From a virus: a stretch of DNA of 29,555 nt. Of the stretch, positions 6,732 to 15,268 are shown in pieces. Each line of letters starts with the position of its first letter. The stretch's first letter is position 1. Where the stretch lies: positions 1 through 29,555 of the IMG/VR virus record IMGVR_UViG_3300042868_008753. One strand, given 5' to 3'. Made by a program: the position numbers and the translations under genes. Under the pieces are notes generated by a model, which had not been told where the DNA came from, did not search any database, and was given only the letters and a program-made list of their open reading frames with translations.

Positions 6732-9700
6732 TTACATTCTTGGTGCTACTGGACCTGCAATTGGTGTGTAGCCAGGTGCATTGATAGATCGCAAATACTG
6801 CTCGATATTCAATGGTGTGTACATTTGTTGCAGACCCCAGGGTTGATCTGGAGCGCCTGGCACATTGTTGTAAGCCAAGGGATCAAATGTGGGTCCTGGT
6901 TGATAGGCGTGTTGACCCCAATAGTAGCGACCTTGTACAGGGCTAGTGGTATTGTAAAACACAGGTGGTTGTATCCAACCTGGATTCAAACCTGGATTGA
7001 CCACACCATCTACACTGCCCCAATTAATTGGTGGCAACGGACCATATGGTGCTCGTGTGGCTGGTGGTTGTGGTTGTGTTACAACACCGCCTACCACAGC
7101 GCCTATTGCGCCACCAGCGTCGGCATAGTTTCCAGTGGGAGGAGTAGTAGTCTGCAGAGGGGGTTGTACTTCTGGTGCAACAGGTGCAGTTACTGGTGCA
7201 GTTACTGGTGCAGTTACTGGTGCAGTTACTGGTGCAGTTACTGGTGCAGTTACTGGTGCAGTTACTGGTGCAGTTACTGGTGCAGTTACTGGTGCAGTTA
7301 CTGGTGGTGATATTCCAGTACCAGTGCCAATACCTGGACCAACTGGTTCAACAACTGTGCCTGCACCAGTGCCAATACCTGGACCAACTGGTTCAACAAC
7401 TGTGCCTGCACCAGTGCCAATATTTGTGTCAGGTCCTGGAATAACTGGTCCAGCAGTACCAGTGCCAATACCTGGACCAACTGGTTCAACAACTGTGCCT
7501 GCACCAGTGCCAATACCTGGTATTGCGACATCAACAGGTGGTGTAAAGATTGGTGCAGTACCTTGTCCAGGCACTGGAGGTGCTATTTCAATTGGAGCTA
7601 CATCAACTGGTGGTGTAATAACTGGAGGAGTTGTTATAACACTGCCAATATTTCCAGAGCCAGGTGCTGTCACAGGGGGTGTATAAATTGGTGAAGTTAC
7701 AGGTGGCGTGACAGGTGGTGCAATTACTTCGGCTACAGGTGGTGCAACTGGTGCAGTAACAGGTGGTGTAACAGGTGGTGTAATTACTTCAGCTACTGGT
7801 GGTGCAGTAACAGGTGGCGTAACAGGTGGTGTAATTACTTCGGCTACTGGTGGTGCAGTAACAGGTGGCGTAACAGGTGGTGTAATTACTTCGGCTACTG
7901 GTGGTGCAACCGGTGCAGTAACAGGTGGCGTAACAGGTGGTGTAACAGGTGGTGTAATTACTTCAGCCACTGGTGGTGCAACTGGTGCAGTAACAGGTGG
8001 CGTAACAGGTGCAGTAACAGGTGGTGCAATTACTTCAGCTACTGGTGGTGCAGTAACAGGTGGTGTAACAGGTGGTGCAATTACTTCAGCTACTGGTGGT
8101 GCTATTTCAATTGGCGCTACATCAATCGGTGGTGTGTAAGTTGGTGGTGCAGTTACAGGTGCTGAAACCGGCGGTGCAGTCAATTCAGTCACTGGTGGTG
8201 CAACTGGTGCAGTTACAGGTGCTGAAACTTCAGCAGTGGGAGGCACAACTGTTTGACTTGGTGGTACAGTCACTTGTTCCAATGGCTGTGTGGGGTTTAT
8301 TGCTGGTCCTGGTGTGGCTGACACGGGTCCTGGTGCTGTTTCACTTGGTGTAAGTGTACCAGCTGATGCGGCATCACCTATGGGCACTCCTTCGGTAGTC
8401 CACAAGTTACGAACAGGATCCCATCTAAAGCCACTCATGAGACTGGTTGGATCACCCTCTTGCCAGGCTCTCCAGGCATTGGCGTCACTGTCCCAGATAT
8501 GTCCACCAGGACCAAATAGTTTACCTGGTGTGGGCGATTCTGCATAGTATCTTACACCTGGTCGCGCACCAGTGGTTAACTGTCCATCAATTGAAACTGG
8601 CTGTCCACTATTGATAGCTGATTCATACTCGGCTACATTGACAGTTTTACCCGAATCCAACACAACTTCTGGACCATTGGCTCCTTGATATATGGTGCCA
8701 GGTGCTGAATCACTCATACCTGTTGATGTCACATCTACTGGCCCACTAGGTTGTGCAGGCACTGCTGCCGCTTGTTGTGCGACATACTGAGCTTCAGTAA
8801 TACCGCCACGCCAATTGACCCAGTCTGGGTTTGGATGTTGTAATCCACCTTCTGCACTGTACACACCATAAGGCGTTTGATACACTACAGATCCATCTGG
8901 AAGGTAATAAGGTGTGGCTTGTCCTTGTGCCCACTGCATAGCAGGTGGCAAGTTGCTGACCGGAGGTGCAACAGGAGCAGGCTGTGCTACTTGAACTGGA
9001 GGCTGTGGTATTTCACCAGGTGATGCAATTTGTGGTGGTGTGTCACCTGGCAATTGATTGATCACAGGAGGAGCTGTGGCAGGTGCTTCAGCAATGATTG
9101 TACCAGTTTGATCATATATCATTGTGTCACCAGGTGCTTGGAATCCAGGACCAGCCGGTGTTTCAACTGCCACTGTGCCTTCAGGCATCCAACTAGGAAC
9201 AGTGGGTGTAGAAACAGGCGATGCAATCTGTGGTGGAGGTGCTACTGGTTGTGGTGCAGGTGCAGGTGCTTGTGCAAGTTCTGTTGGTGGTGCAACAGGT
9301 GCAACAGGTGCAGATGCCTGCAACACAGTGCCATTGGCATTGTATATGGTACTGTCGCCAGGCATTTGATAGCCTGTAGCGCCTGATGCTGTGGTCACTG
9401 CCACTGTGCCTTCAGGCATCCATCCAGGCACATCAGTTTGGCCAAACATCATGCTTGCTCCGCCTTGTTGTACAACTTCACCAGTATAGGCGTTGATCTG
9501 TGTGGCAGTACCTGGATCAATATACACCAGTTCACCGTTAGGGCCTGTGCCAATAGCACTGCCAGGAGGCTGTGGCAAACGGTCCATGCCAGCATAAGGT
9601 GAACCAAATTGTTGATCTATTGCGGCACCACCAGGCGCATAAGTCACTGTTTCGGCAGCTCGCAAAATATCACCAGTATAGGCATCAATTACTTGTCCAT

Positions 9701-10667
9701 TTTGAGGGTTGATAAATGCTGGTCTACCCTCAAATGTACCAATGTTGGTGTCAACTGGCTGCGGCAACATTTCTGAATATGTGGGACCAGTGTCAAACAA
9801 ATGCGGATTCATTTGACGGTATTCAGGTGAGTTAGTGCCATACTGCACAACATCCCCGTTGTAAGCATTGTAACTGGTGCCCGTGGCTTCATCAATAATG
9901 GTTTGAAATCCAGTTCTGGGATCTGAACCATAACTTTGCCCAGCCTGCAATGGAATAAGATCTTCAGCTGTGTATCCCAATGGGCTAATGGGCTGTAAAC
10001 TGTTACTATCAAGAACCTGACCAGCTTGATTGTACAGTGTGCCATCTGGTGCTTGCCAAGTCCAGCGATCTTGACTATAATTGTAAGTGGGTTCGGCACC
10101 AGCAACAGGAGGTTCAATACCTAGATTGGCATATTGTGCTTGGGTGCCTGCATCAACAAACAAACTCCGAGCTGTGGCTGCTGAGCCAGTGGGCATAGAA
10201 TACAAAATTGAATCAATGATTTCACCAGCATTTTGTCCAGCATTTAGAGTGGCTGCTACCGACGCTGCCTGGGCTGTGCCTGCGTTTACTCCTGATGCGG
10301 CAAGGTTGTAGGCAATTTGATTTTGACTTAGACCTTGTTGGGCCATTTGTGCGGCATCTGCCGCAATGAATGCCGCATCTTCGCTGATTGCCGCAGCCAC
10401 TGTTGACGATCCTGAACTGATGTAGCTACCAATTGTGCCGCCAATAAAGCTGGTGGCACCAGATAACACACCTTGCTTGATAGCATCACCTAGACTAGCG
10501 CCTTGCGCGGCTGAAATGCCTGCTGCCAGTACCCCAGTACCAATAGCAGTTGCGGCAACAGTGCCTACTGTGCTACCAATAATTGCAGTGGCCAAAGCGC
10601 CACCAATTGCGGCACTGACGCCGGTGTAGGCTGCGGCGCCAAGTATAAGAGGGACGGCTGCTGGCAT
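6732..10667 (-). CDS. Giant repeat-rich virion protein (membrane-active N-terminus)
   Basis: A 1311-residue protein whose start shares one base with the previous stop (TAATG), with GGAGATC upstream. Residues 1-95 are Gly/Ala-rich and hydrophobic with small-residue zipper spacing (GGALATAIIGSTVGTVAATA), which could insert in membranes. Residues about 190-640 contain repeated hairpin-like units (INAYTGEVVQ, IDAYTGDILR, IYNANGTVLQA, IYDQTGTIIAEA). Residues about 740-1200 are low-complexity Pro/Val/Thr/Ala repeats. The last ~90 residues are non-repetitive and aromatic (INWGSVDGV, YYWGQHAYQPG, WGLQQMYTP), suggesting a conserved folded end. I do not know a named family. Position suggests a virion protein taking part in DNA delivery or cell contact. 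Confidence 0.65.
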   Translation of the reverse strand: MPAAVPLILGAAAYTGVSAAIGGALATAIIGSTVGTVAATAIGTGVLAAGISAAQGASLGDAIKQGVLSGATSFIGGTIGSYISSGSSTVAAAISEDAAFIAADAAQMAQQGLSQNQIAYNLAASGVNAGTAQAASVAATLNAGQNAGEIIDSILYSMPTGSAATARSLFVDAGTQAQYANLGIEPPVAGAEPTYNYSQDRWTWQAPDGTLYNQAGQVLDSNSLQPISPLGYTAEDLIPLQAGQSYGSDPRTGFQTIIDEATGTSYNAYNGDVVQYGTNSPEYRQMNPHLFDTGPTYSEMLPQPVDTNIGTFEGRPAFINPQNGQVIDAYTGDILRAAETVTYAPGGAAIDQQFGSPYAGMDRLPQPPGSAIGTGPNGELVYIDPGTATQINAYTGEVVQQGGASMMFGQTDVPGWMPEGTVAVTTASGATGYQMPGDSTIYNANGTVLQASAPVAPVAPPTELAQAPAPAPQPVAPPPQIASPVSTPTVPSWMPEGTVAVETPAGPGFQAPGDTMIYDQTGTIIAEAPATAPPVINQLPGDTPPQIASPGEIPQPPVQVAQPAPVAPPVSNLPPAMQWAQGQATPYYLPDGSVVYQTPYGVYSAEGGLQHPNPDWVNWRGGITEAQYVAQQAAAVPAQPSGPVDVTSTGMSDSAPGTIYQGANGPEVVLDSGKTVNVAEYESAINSGQPVSIDGQLTTGARPGVRYYAESPTPGKLFGPGGHIWDSDANAWRAWQEGDPTSLMSGFRWDPVRNLWTTEGVPIGDAASAGTLTPSETAPGPVSATPGPAINPTQPLEQVTVPPSQTVVPPTAEVSAPVTAPVAPPVTELTAPPVSAPVTAPPTYTPPIDVAPIEIAPPVAEVIAPPVTPPVTAPPVAEVIAPPVTAPVTPPVTAPVAPPVAEVITPPVTPPVTPPVTAPVAPPVAEVITPPVTPPVTAPPVAEVITPPVTPPVTAPPVAEVITPPVTPPVTAPVAPPVAEVIAPPVTPPVTSPIYTPPVTAPGSGNIGSVITTPPVITPPVDVAPIEIAPPVPGQGTAPIFTPPVDVAIPGIGTGAGTVVEPVGPGIGTGTAGPVIPGPDTNIGTGAGTVVEPVGPGIGTGAGTVVEPVGPGIGTGTGISPPVTAPVTAPVTAPVTAPVTAPVTAPVTAPVTAPVTAPVTAPVAPEVQPPLQTTTPPTGNYADAGGAIGAVVGGVVTQPQPPATRAPYGPLPPINWGSVDGVVNPGLNPGWIQPPVFYNTTSPVQGRYYWGQHAYQPGPTFDPLAYNNVPGAPDQPWGLQQMYTPLNIEQYLRSINAPGYTPIAGPVAPRM
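7189..7306. repeat. 12 bp tandem repeat, nine perfect copies plus a partial
   Basis: GTTACTGGTGCA is repeated head to tail nine times without a mismatch (7189-7296), followed by ten bases of a further copy. On the minus strand it encodes ten VTAP units of the 1311-residue protein. Perfect identity at the DNA level implies recent expansion. Confidence 0.97.
7321..7520. repeat. 45 bp repeat, three exact copies plus partials
   Basis: Exact 45 bp copies lie at 7321-7365, 7366-7410 and 7459-7503. A diverged segment begins at 7411 and a 17 bp partial copy at 7504. They encode 15-residue GIGTGAGTVVEPVGP units of the 1311-residue protein. Confidence 0.95.
7696..8110. repeat. Degenerate tandem repeats coding PPVTPPVTAPV...AEVI units
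   Basis: About eight units mix ACAGGTGGTGTAACAGG blocks with a GTAATTACTTC(A/G)GCTAC block. They encode PPVAEVI(A/T)PPVTPPVT(A)P repeats. Units vary by insertion or loss of 12-15 bp sub-blocks, always in frame, a sign of repeated unequal recombination. Confidence 0.9.
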
Positions 10668-11104
10668 TATTTGATCTCCAATGTGTAGACGGTGACATCT
10701 TTACCGTCTCGACTTTTTTGTTTTTGTTTTTTAATTGGCAAGCGTGTGCGTCTTGCCACTACTTCAAAGCGCGGATCATTGGCATAGGTGTAGGCTTTTT
10801 TTACGCCTAGACCCTTGAGTGTTTTTGCCAGTTCACGAAACGAGTTGGCTAGACTCACAGAATCTTCATCGGCAGTCATGGTGTGTATTTCAACTTCACC
10901 TTTGCCTGTGACAATCATCAAAAACACAGTGTTGCCAATGTGTATGAGATTGGCACCATCTTGACTCAACAGTGACGCCAATTTCTGCAACATCATTTGT
11001 GCTTTTTCGGCACTGCCAGTTTCTTTGGTCCAGTACCGAGTAAGGATATCCATGATCTCCTGTTGCTCGGCCTCGTCAATGTTGTAATCTACTGTTTCTG
11101 CCAT
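10667..11104 (-). CDS. Small charged hypothetical protein
   Basis: A 145-residue protein. I place the start at 11104 because GGAAAT lies at correct spacing there, whereas the ATG at 11116 has none and falls where the transcript would begin. The N-terminus is acidic (NIDEAEQQEIMDILTRYWTK), the middle is helical, and the C-terminal third is basic (RTRLPIKKQKQKSRDGKD). Its size and mixed character differ from the low-complexity proteins downstream. I do not recognise a family; a chaperone-like or accessory role in making the giant protein is only a guess from the TAATG coupling. A CTAAATA element at 11123-11129 precedes it, so it opens a transcription unit. Confidence 0.65.
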   Translation of the reverse strand: MAETVDYNIDEAEQQEIMDILTRYWTKETGSAEKAQMMLQKLASLLSQDGANLIHIGNTVFLMIVTGKGEVEIHTMTADEDSVSLANSFRELAKTLKGLGVKKAYTYANDPRFEVVARRTRLPIKKQKQKSRDGKDVTVYTLEIK

Positions 11105-11122
11105 TGTTATTTCCATTCTTAA

Positions 11123-11129
11123 TATTTAG
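11123..11129 (-). promoter_or_regulatory. CTAAATA late-promoter-like element
   Basis: The minus strand reads GGCTAAATATTAAG in the gap after the 361-residue gene. Its last base is 19 bases before the ATG at 11104, leaving a leader of about 12 bases with GGAA. It would drive the ejection-protein unit. Confidence 0.6.
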
Positions 11130-11162
11130 CCATACCCAATTTAATGTGGTCATTACCAGCTG

Positions 11163-12248
11163 TTATTGTTTAACCACCTGAGTTGTCATGCTTCTCAATC
11201 CCAGTTCACTTTCTGTGACTTCAATGTCGCCTGTGAGCTTTTGAAAACTAACATCAAGGATGTACCAATAGTAACCAGCATCAATGCCTGTGTCTACAAA
11301 TGTGCTGAATATGGTTTCCACAGGTGACAGTGTGCCAGTGCCTGTGAGGCCTGTGAATGTGTATTGTCTTTCTGTGATGCGTTCTTCAAACTCAAAAAAG
11401 AAACCTGGATTCACAGGATCAGAATTGGGAGAACCAGCATATCTGTTGATGCTGACAATGTACAATAGATCACTGCTGGTAGTGGCAGTGTATGACAATG
11501 TATTCAACAATTGAGCAGTGATAAACACGCGGTCAGTGGGACCAGTGACCGTGACTTTGAGGTTACAGTCTGTGCTGAGCACAAATTCACTGGGATACTG
11601 AGTAGTGTTGTATAATTCAACAGTGCCGCCGCTGCCAGGACCAGGATCAGGAAACGCACTGCGAGTGCGAGCAATTACATAATCAGTGGTGCACTCAACT
11701 ACACCAATGGGTGTGTAACCACCATCATAATCACTGGGAGTTACTCCACTTACAGTGATATTGTTGCCTGGCACAAATGGTGGAGCAGTTTCTGGCACTA
11801 AAAATTCATGTCGCCAGGTATAAGGATCTAACCATGCACTGGGACCCAGAGCAATAGGAGCCACATACACTCGGGGAATTACAGCAGGTGCAAAAGTCAC
11901 ATAAAAATCATATAAGTCAGCTGTGTTGGCCGCACTCAGCGTGAGTACATTGTCTGCAATGGCAGTGACTGTGGCAGCAGCCCCTATGCCTGGACCAGTC
12001 ACTGTCATGCCTACCACAATGCCCTGCACTCCATTGGTAATAGTCAATGTGCTTTGGCCAGACACACCTTCGGCAAGGCGTATCAGTCCTGGTGCTGAGT
12101 AAGGTGTTCGAAAATTGGTGGTTAACCAGGCCGGCGCATAACTTTGAAAACCTTGAAAATCTTGACCCAAACCGCTGGGTCCGCTGAGCACATAGTTAAG
12201 TCCATCCAAGGCCTGAGAACTGTTGAGATTTTCTAATGGATAAGTCAT
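11163..12248 (-). CDS. Beta-rich virion (tail/neck) protein
   Basis: A 361-residue protein coupled by TAATG to the nozzle gene. It is beta-rich with few charges. Residues about 63-116 contain a Gly/Thr-rich sandwich-like module (IVVGMTVTGPGIG, VTAIADNVLTLS). Residues about 155-212 contain a second module (VPGNNITVSG, VVECTTDYVIARTRS) that resembles one in the nozzle-like protein. The C-terminal third (YIVSINRYAG, FFFEFEERITERQYTFTG) looks like a jelly-roll or tail-accessory domain. I do not recognise a named family. Position after the nozzle gene suggests a tail-tip or nozzle-associated component. Confidence 0.6.
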   Translation of the reverse strand: MTYPLENLNSSQALDGLNYVLSGPSGLGQDFQGFQSYAPAWLTTNFRTPYSAPGLIRLAEGVSGQSTLTITNGVQGIVVGMTVTGPGIGAAATVTAIADNVLTLSAANTADLYDFYVTFAPAVIPRVYVAPIALGPSAWLDPYTWRHEFLVPETAPPFVPGNNITVSGVTPSDYDGGYTPIGVVECTTDYVIARTRSAFPDPGPGSGGTVELYNTTQYPSEFVLSTDCNLKVTVTGPTDRVFITAQLLNTLSYTATTSSDLLYIVSINRYAGSPNSDPVNPGFFFEFEERITERQYTFTGLTGTGTLSPVETIFSTFVDTGIDAGYYWYILDVSFQKLTGDIEVTESELGLRSMTTQVVKQ

Positions 12249-14176
12249 TAACGATCATCCTCAACTTGTGTGATTTGCCAGGTAGTGGCCGAACACATCC
12301 AAACATCTGCATTGCTGGTGTTTGATAATTCAATTGAATTAACACGAAATGCATTTTGATTGATCTGTGCCCAGGGATTGTTGCCAGCATTGCCATTGGC
12401 ATCCACTGCTAGAGTCACAGGTGTTTTTGCAGTGGGTTCGCTGCCCACTGAATTGGCACCAGCTATGGTTACTGTGATATTGCCTGGTGCAGGATAGATT
12501 GGCAATTCATCGCCTGTAGAATCTGGATACGCACCCAGGTTTACCACTTCTGGTAATATACGATGTACCATGAGCTTGCCTGAATAGTCTTTGATCAGCT
12601 TGATGTTGTCTCTGCGGAACACAGATTCAATTGGTGAATCGTCCAACCAAGCAAAGCCCTGATCCTTTTGTACCAGCTGTGAATCTTCTACGCCCTGTGC
12701 ATACACCACTGTACGACTACCAAGATTTTTGGTCCAGTTGGGCAAGCTGGAATCTTGAATTTCCAACCAAATTGGGCTTTCACATGCAAATGTAGCTGAA
12801 CTCACTTCACGCGGTGCGTTCCAGCAGTCCAGGTCATATCTGTAGCTCAACATCTTGTTGGGCACACCGTTCGTGGCATCTCCATCTGGATAGTATATTT
12901 CAATCTGATTCTTTTGGCTGTTGACTTCCATGAACACACGGTCATAATACTGCGGATCCAGTTGATCATAGAACCAGTTTTTTACTCGCTGATTGCCAAT
13001 GCCAGTGAATTCATTGCCATCAAACACCCAGATGTCTCTGGCATCTACGCCATACACCAGCTTGTCAGTGTTGGCCCAGCAGTTGCTGCTCAACAGGCCA
13101 CGACCCTGATTGAACAATCGCACGCCTAGAATAGGCGCTGATGTTGTTGAATAGTTCAAGGGCGAAAACACCACAGTGTCCCAGTAACTGCACAGGAAAA
13201 ACTGACCATTGCAGGGAAAACCATCCAGGGCAGGGCCGCGCAGGGGCACTTCCAACTGGTTGGCAACATTGGTCACAGTGGGTGCCCAGGTTCGCGGCGC
13301 TTGATTCAAACCAAATGCCTGCGACCACTGCACTGTGACTGCAAAATTTTGTATAGAATCGTCTTGGTTGGTGGCTGTGAGGTTGCCAGCAATGAGAATT
13401 GAGCCCACATTGGGCGTGCTGAACAGTCGCATGAAATTGGCATAGTACCCTTTCCAATTTGAGTTCACATTCCAATTATAGGCCGGAGCCACTGAGCCTC
13501 CCCCAGGATAGGCAGCACCTGGTGAAGCCAAATACACAAGATCAGTGGTAGTGCAAGTGACCACAACAAAGCTTCCATTATAGTAGGTTCCTATGCCAGA
13601 TATTTCAATTTGATCGCCAGGTGAATATGGTGCAGTGGCCTGTGCAGTGGCAAAGGTCAACTGTTGTGTGGTAGGTGAATCATAGGCAATGCTGCCAATG
13701 TCAATGGGCAATGTGTTTGAATAAGGCACCAGTCTGGGATCACCTGGCGTATCAGGCAAAAACATTGGTGGATTCAAACTGTCATTGAAAAATACCACAG
13801 TGCCGTTCCAGGCTTCAGTGATGTTGGTGGCTTGATTGTAGCCTGCGAATGGTGTGGTGGGATCTGGATTGATATTGTGCCAGTAATCATCTGATCCATC
13901 GCTGGCCCACCAATAACCTTCTGTGGTGGCCACAATGAACCAAAAAGTGGTGCCATTGTTTCTAAATCCACCAGTGACAAAAGTGGGGGTGCCGGGTATG
14001 GTTGATAGTATGGCTTGATCGCCTGCTACTGATCTAATGCCTCGAACATCAGTTTCCACATTTTGTCCATCGTTGTATTCATTGGGTGCCAGGGCTGTGC
14101 TGGGCACATCTGGCGTGAATGTCATTTTGGCAAATGGAATTCTTACTTCTTCATATTGACTTTTAAATTGTGCCAT
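12248..14176 (-). CDS. Tail nozzle / tubular protein B-like (gp10-type)
   Basis: A 642-residue beta-rich protein. The N-terminus (VRIPFAKMTFTPDVPSTALA, then DGQNVETDVRGIRSV) matches the way podoviral tail tubular B / P22 gp10-type proteins begin. Repeated W- and Y-rich blades (GYWWASDGSDDYWHNI, WNGTVVFFND) fit a propeller. A conserved-looking segment at about residues 420-450 (QKNQIEIYYPDG, then KMLSYRYDLDCWN) is typical of these nozzle proteins. Residues about 168-232 look like an inserted module shared with the next protein. The family role is to close the tail tube and hold DNA until ejection. Starts 4 bases after the 92-residue gene, with AGGAG upstream. Confidence 0.7.
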   Translation of the reverse strand: MAQFKSQYEEVRIPFAKMTFTPDVPSTALAPNEYNDGQNVETDVRGIRSVAGDQAILSTIPGTPTFVTGGFRNNGTTFWFIVATTEGYWWASDGSDDYWHNINPDPTTPFAGYNQATNITEAWNGTVVFFNDSLNPPMFLPDTPGDPRLVPYSNTLPIDIGSIAYDSPTTQQLTFATAQATAPYSPGDQIEISGIGTYYNGSFVVVTCTTTDLVYLASPGAAYPGGGSVAPAYNWNVNSNWKGYYANFMRLFSTPNVGSILIAGNLTATNQDDSIQNFAVTVQWSQAFGLNQAPRTWAPTVTNVANQLEVPLRGPALDGFPCNGQFFLCSYWDTVVFSPLNYSTTSAPILGVRLFNQGRGLLSSNCWANTDKLVYGVDARDIWVFDGNEFTGIGNQRVKNWFYDQLDPQYYDRVFMEVNSQKNQIEIYYPDGDATNGVPNKMLSYRYDLDCWNAPREVSSATFACESPIWLEIQDSSLPNWTKNLGSRTVVYAQGVEDSQLVQKDQGFAWLDDSPIESVFRRDNIKLIKDYSGKLMVHRILPEVVNLGAYPDSTGDELPIYPAPGNITVTIAGANSVGSEPTAKTPVTLAVDANGNAGNNPWAQINQNAFRVNSIELSNTSNADVWMCSATTWQITQVEDDR

Positions 14177-14179
14177 GCG

Positions 14180-14458
14180 TTATGCTCCTGCTCGTTCATG
14201 TGCGGCCACGACATACAGAGCTTCAGCTTCGGCCGGTGATAAATCAGTTTGCCAACCATTGTGCCATATACCAAGATAGTGCATGGGTCTGTTGTAGGCA
14301 TCAGCTCTGACTTGAGTTGAGTCTCTGGTCTGAGCGTCTTGATCTCCCAGGGGGCGTGCGCCTGTAACAATTGACACAAATGTTGCCTGGTCCAATTCAC
14401 GCCATTGATAACCGCGTGCTTCGCCTTGCTCAGTTCCAACATTGATTCTATAAAACAT
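14180..14458 (-). CDS. Small hypothetical protein
   Basis: A 92-residue protein with AAGGAAA just before its ATG, so the start is well supported. It begins MFYRINVGTEQGEARG and contains a Trp-containing strand-like region (MHYLGIWHNGWQTDLSP) and an Ala-rich acidic end. There is no signal peptide or membrane segment. I recognise no family. It lies between the LamG-like protein and the nozzle gene with gaps of 9 and 3 bases, so it is probably a small tail component or an assembly helper. Confidence 0.6.
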   Translation of the reverse strand: MFYRINVGTEQGEARGYQWRELDQATFVSIVTGARPLGDQDAQTRDSTQVRADAYNRPMHYLGIWHNGWQTDLSPAEAEALYVVAAHERAGA

Positions 14459-14467
14459 TTGCTTTCC

Positions 14468-15268
14468 TTAACTGGTTGCGTTGGTAAATGTAGTACCACC
14501 GTTTGAGCCATCCATGTGCAACAACTGCACAGTGTAACTGTCTACAGTGAATGCCGCTGTGGGCACTGGTATTGACGCTGTGTCATCTGTATAACGATAG
14601 GTGTTACTAATACAAAACTCGTCAATGTAAGCATAGCTGGAGCTGGGTCCAAGACCGTTGCTGCCATCAGCAGTACCAATTCTCAATGTAGCACTGCCTG
14701 TGTCAAAGTTGTAGCTAGAGCTGGCATTGGATTTGGATAACAATGTACCATTTAACCAGGCAGCAAAACTACCCGATTTGCGTTGAATCACCAGGAAGTT
14801 CCATGAGCCTGTGGGCCAACTAGAACCCAAGTCCCAGTAATCCAAGTCTGCTTGTTGGCGTGCAAAGATGTTTAGGTATTGCGGTGAGCCCGAACTCAAT
14901 CCATTGGTGTTGTATTGTTGAGCAAGACGGAAACCAAAACCAAAGCTGGTGTCATGACTATACACATCGCAACTTGCACTGTGATTGCTTAGGCTGTCAA
15001 GATAGATAAAACATTCAATAGTAAAGTCTGTGGTACCCATGCCGCCAATTGTGGTTGACGCACTGGAAATGTCATCATTGGTGGCCGCCAAACGCTCACT
15101 GGCAGTGCCAAACTTTTTTTGAGTGGTACTGGTAGTTGTGGTATTGTTTGCAGTCCAGGTCAAGCTAGCGTTAGTTGACGCTGTGCCTGTGCGGCGTGCA
15201 TTGGCTGGTGGTGGTGGCGTGTATGACTGCCACCCTGCTATTTGTGCTGTTCTTGCGGCTCCTAGCAT
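14468..15268 (-). CDS. LamG/concanavalin-like jelly-roll tail protein
   Basis: A 266-residue protein. Residues about 40-240 have the pattern of a LamG-like jelly-roll: DFTIECFIYLDS, then WNFLVIQRKSGSFAAWLNGT, then LRIGTADGSNG, and YIDEFCISNTYRY, the usual order strand-turn-strand with the closing IDEFRIS-type strand. Such domains bind glycans, so a receptor-binding or fiber-tip role is likely. The gene shares one base with the stop of the fiber gene (TAATG) and has CAGGA upstream, so the two are probably made in fixed proportion and assemble together. The C-terminus (VQLLHMDGSNG) is typical of the second repeat beginning in phage LamG proteins. Confidence 0.75.
   Translation of the reverse strand: MLGAARTAQIAGWQSYTPPPPANARRTGTASTNASLTWTANNTTTTSTTQKKFGTASERLAATNDDISSASTTIGGMGTTDFTIECFIYLDSLSNHSASCDVYSHDTSFGFGFRLAQQYNTNGLSSGSPQYLNIFARQQADLDYWDLGSSWPTGSWNFLVIQRKSGSFAAWLNGTLLSKSNASSSYNFDTGSATLRIGTADGSNGLGPSSSYAYIDEFCISNTYRYTDDTASIPVPTAAFTVDSYTVQLLHMDGSNGGTTFTNATS

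Noticed and set aside
7189-8110. Possible CRISPR array
   Set aside because: Repeats are directly adjacent or vary by codon-sized blocks inside a continuous reading frame; there are no unique spacers of even length and no cas genes.
7135-8139. Long plus-strand open frames of Gly/Ala/Val/Thr repeats (7135-7686 and 7708-8139)
   Set aside because: They are antisense shadows of the repeat region of the minus-strand 1311-residue gene; repeats without stops keep the other strand open, and no ribosome-binding site is present.
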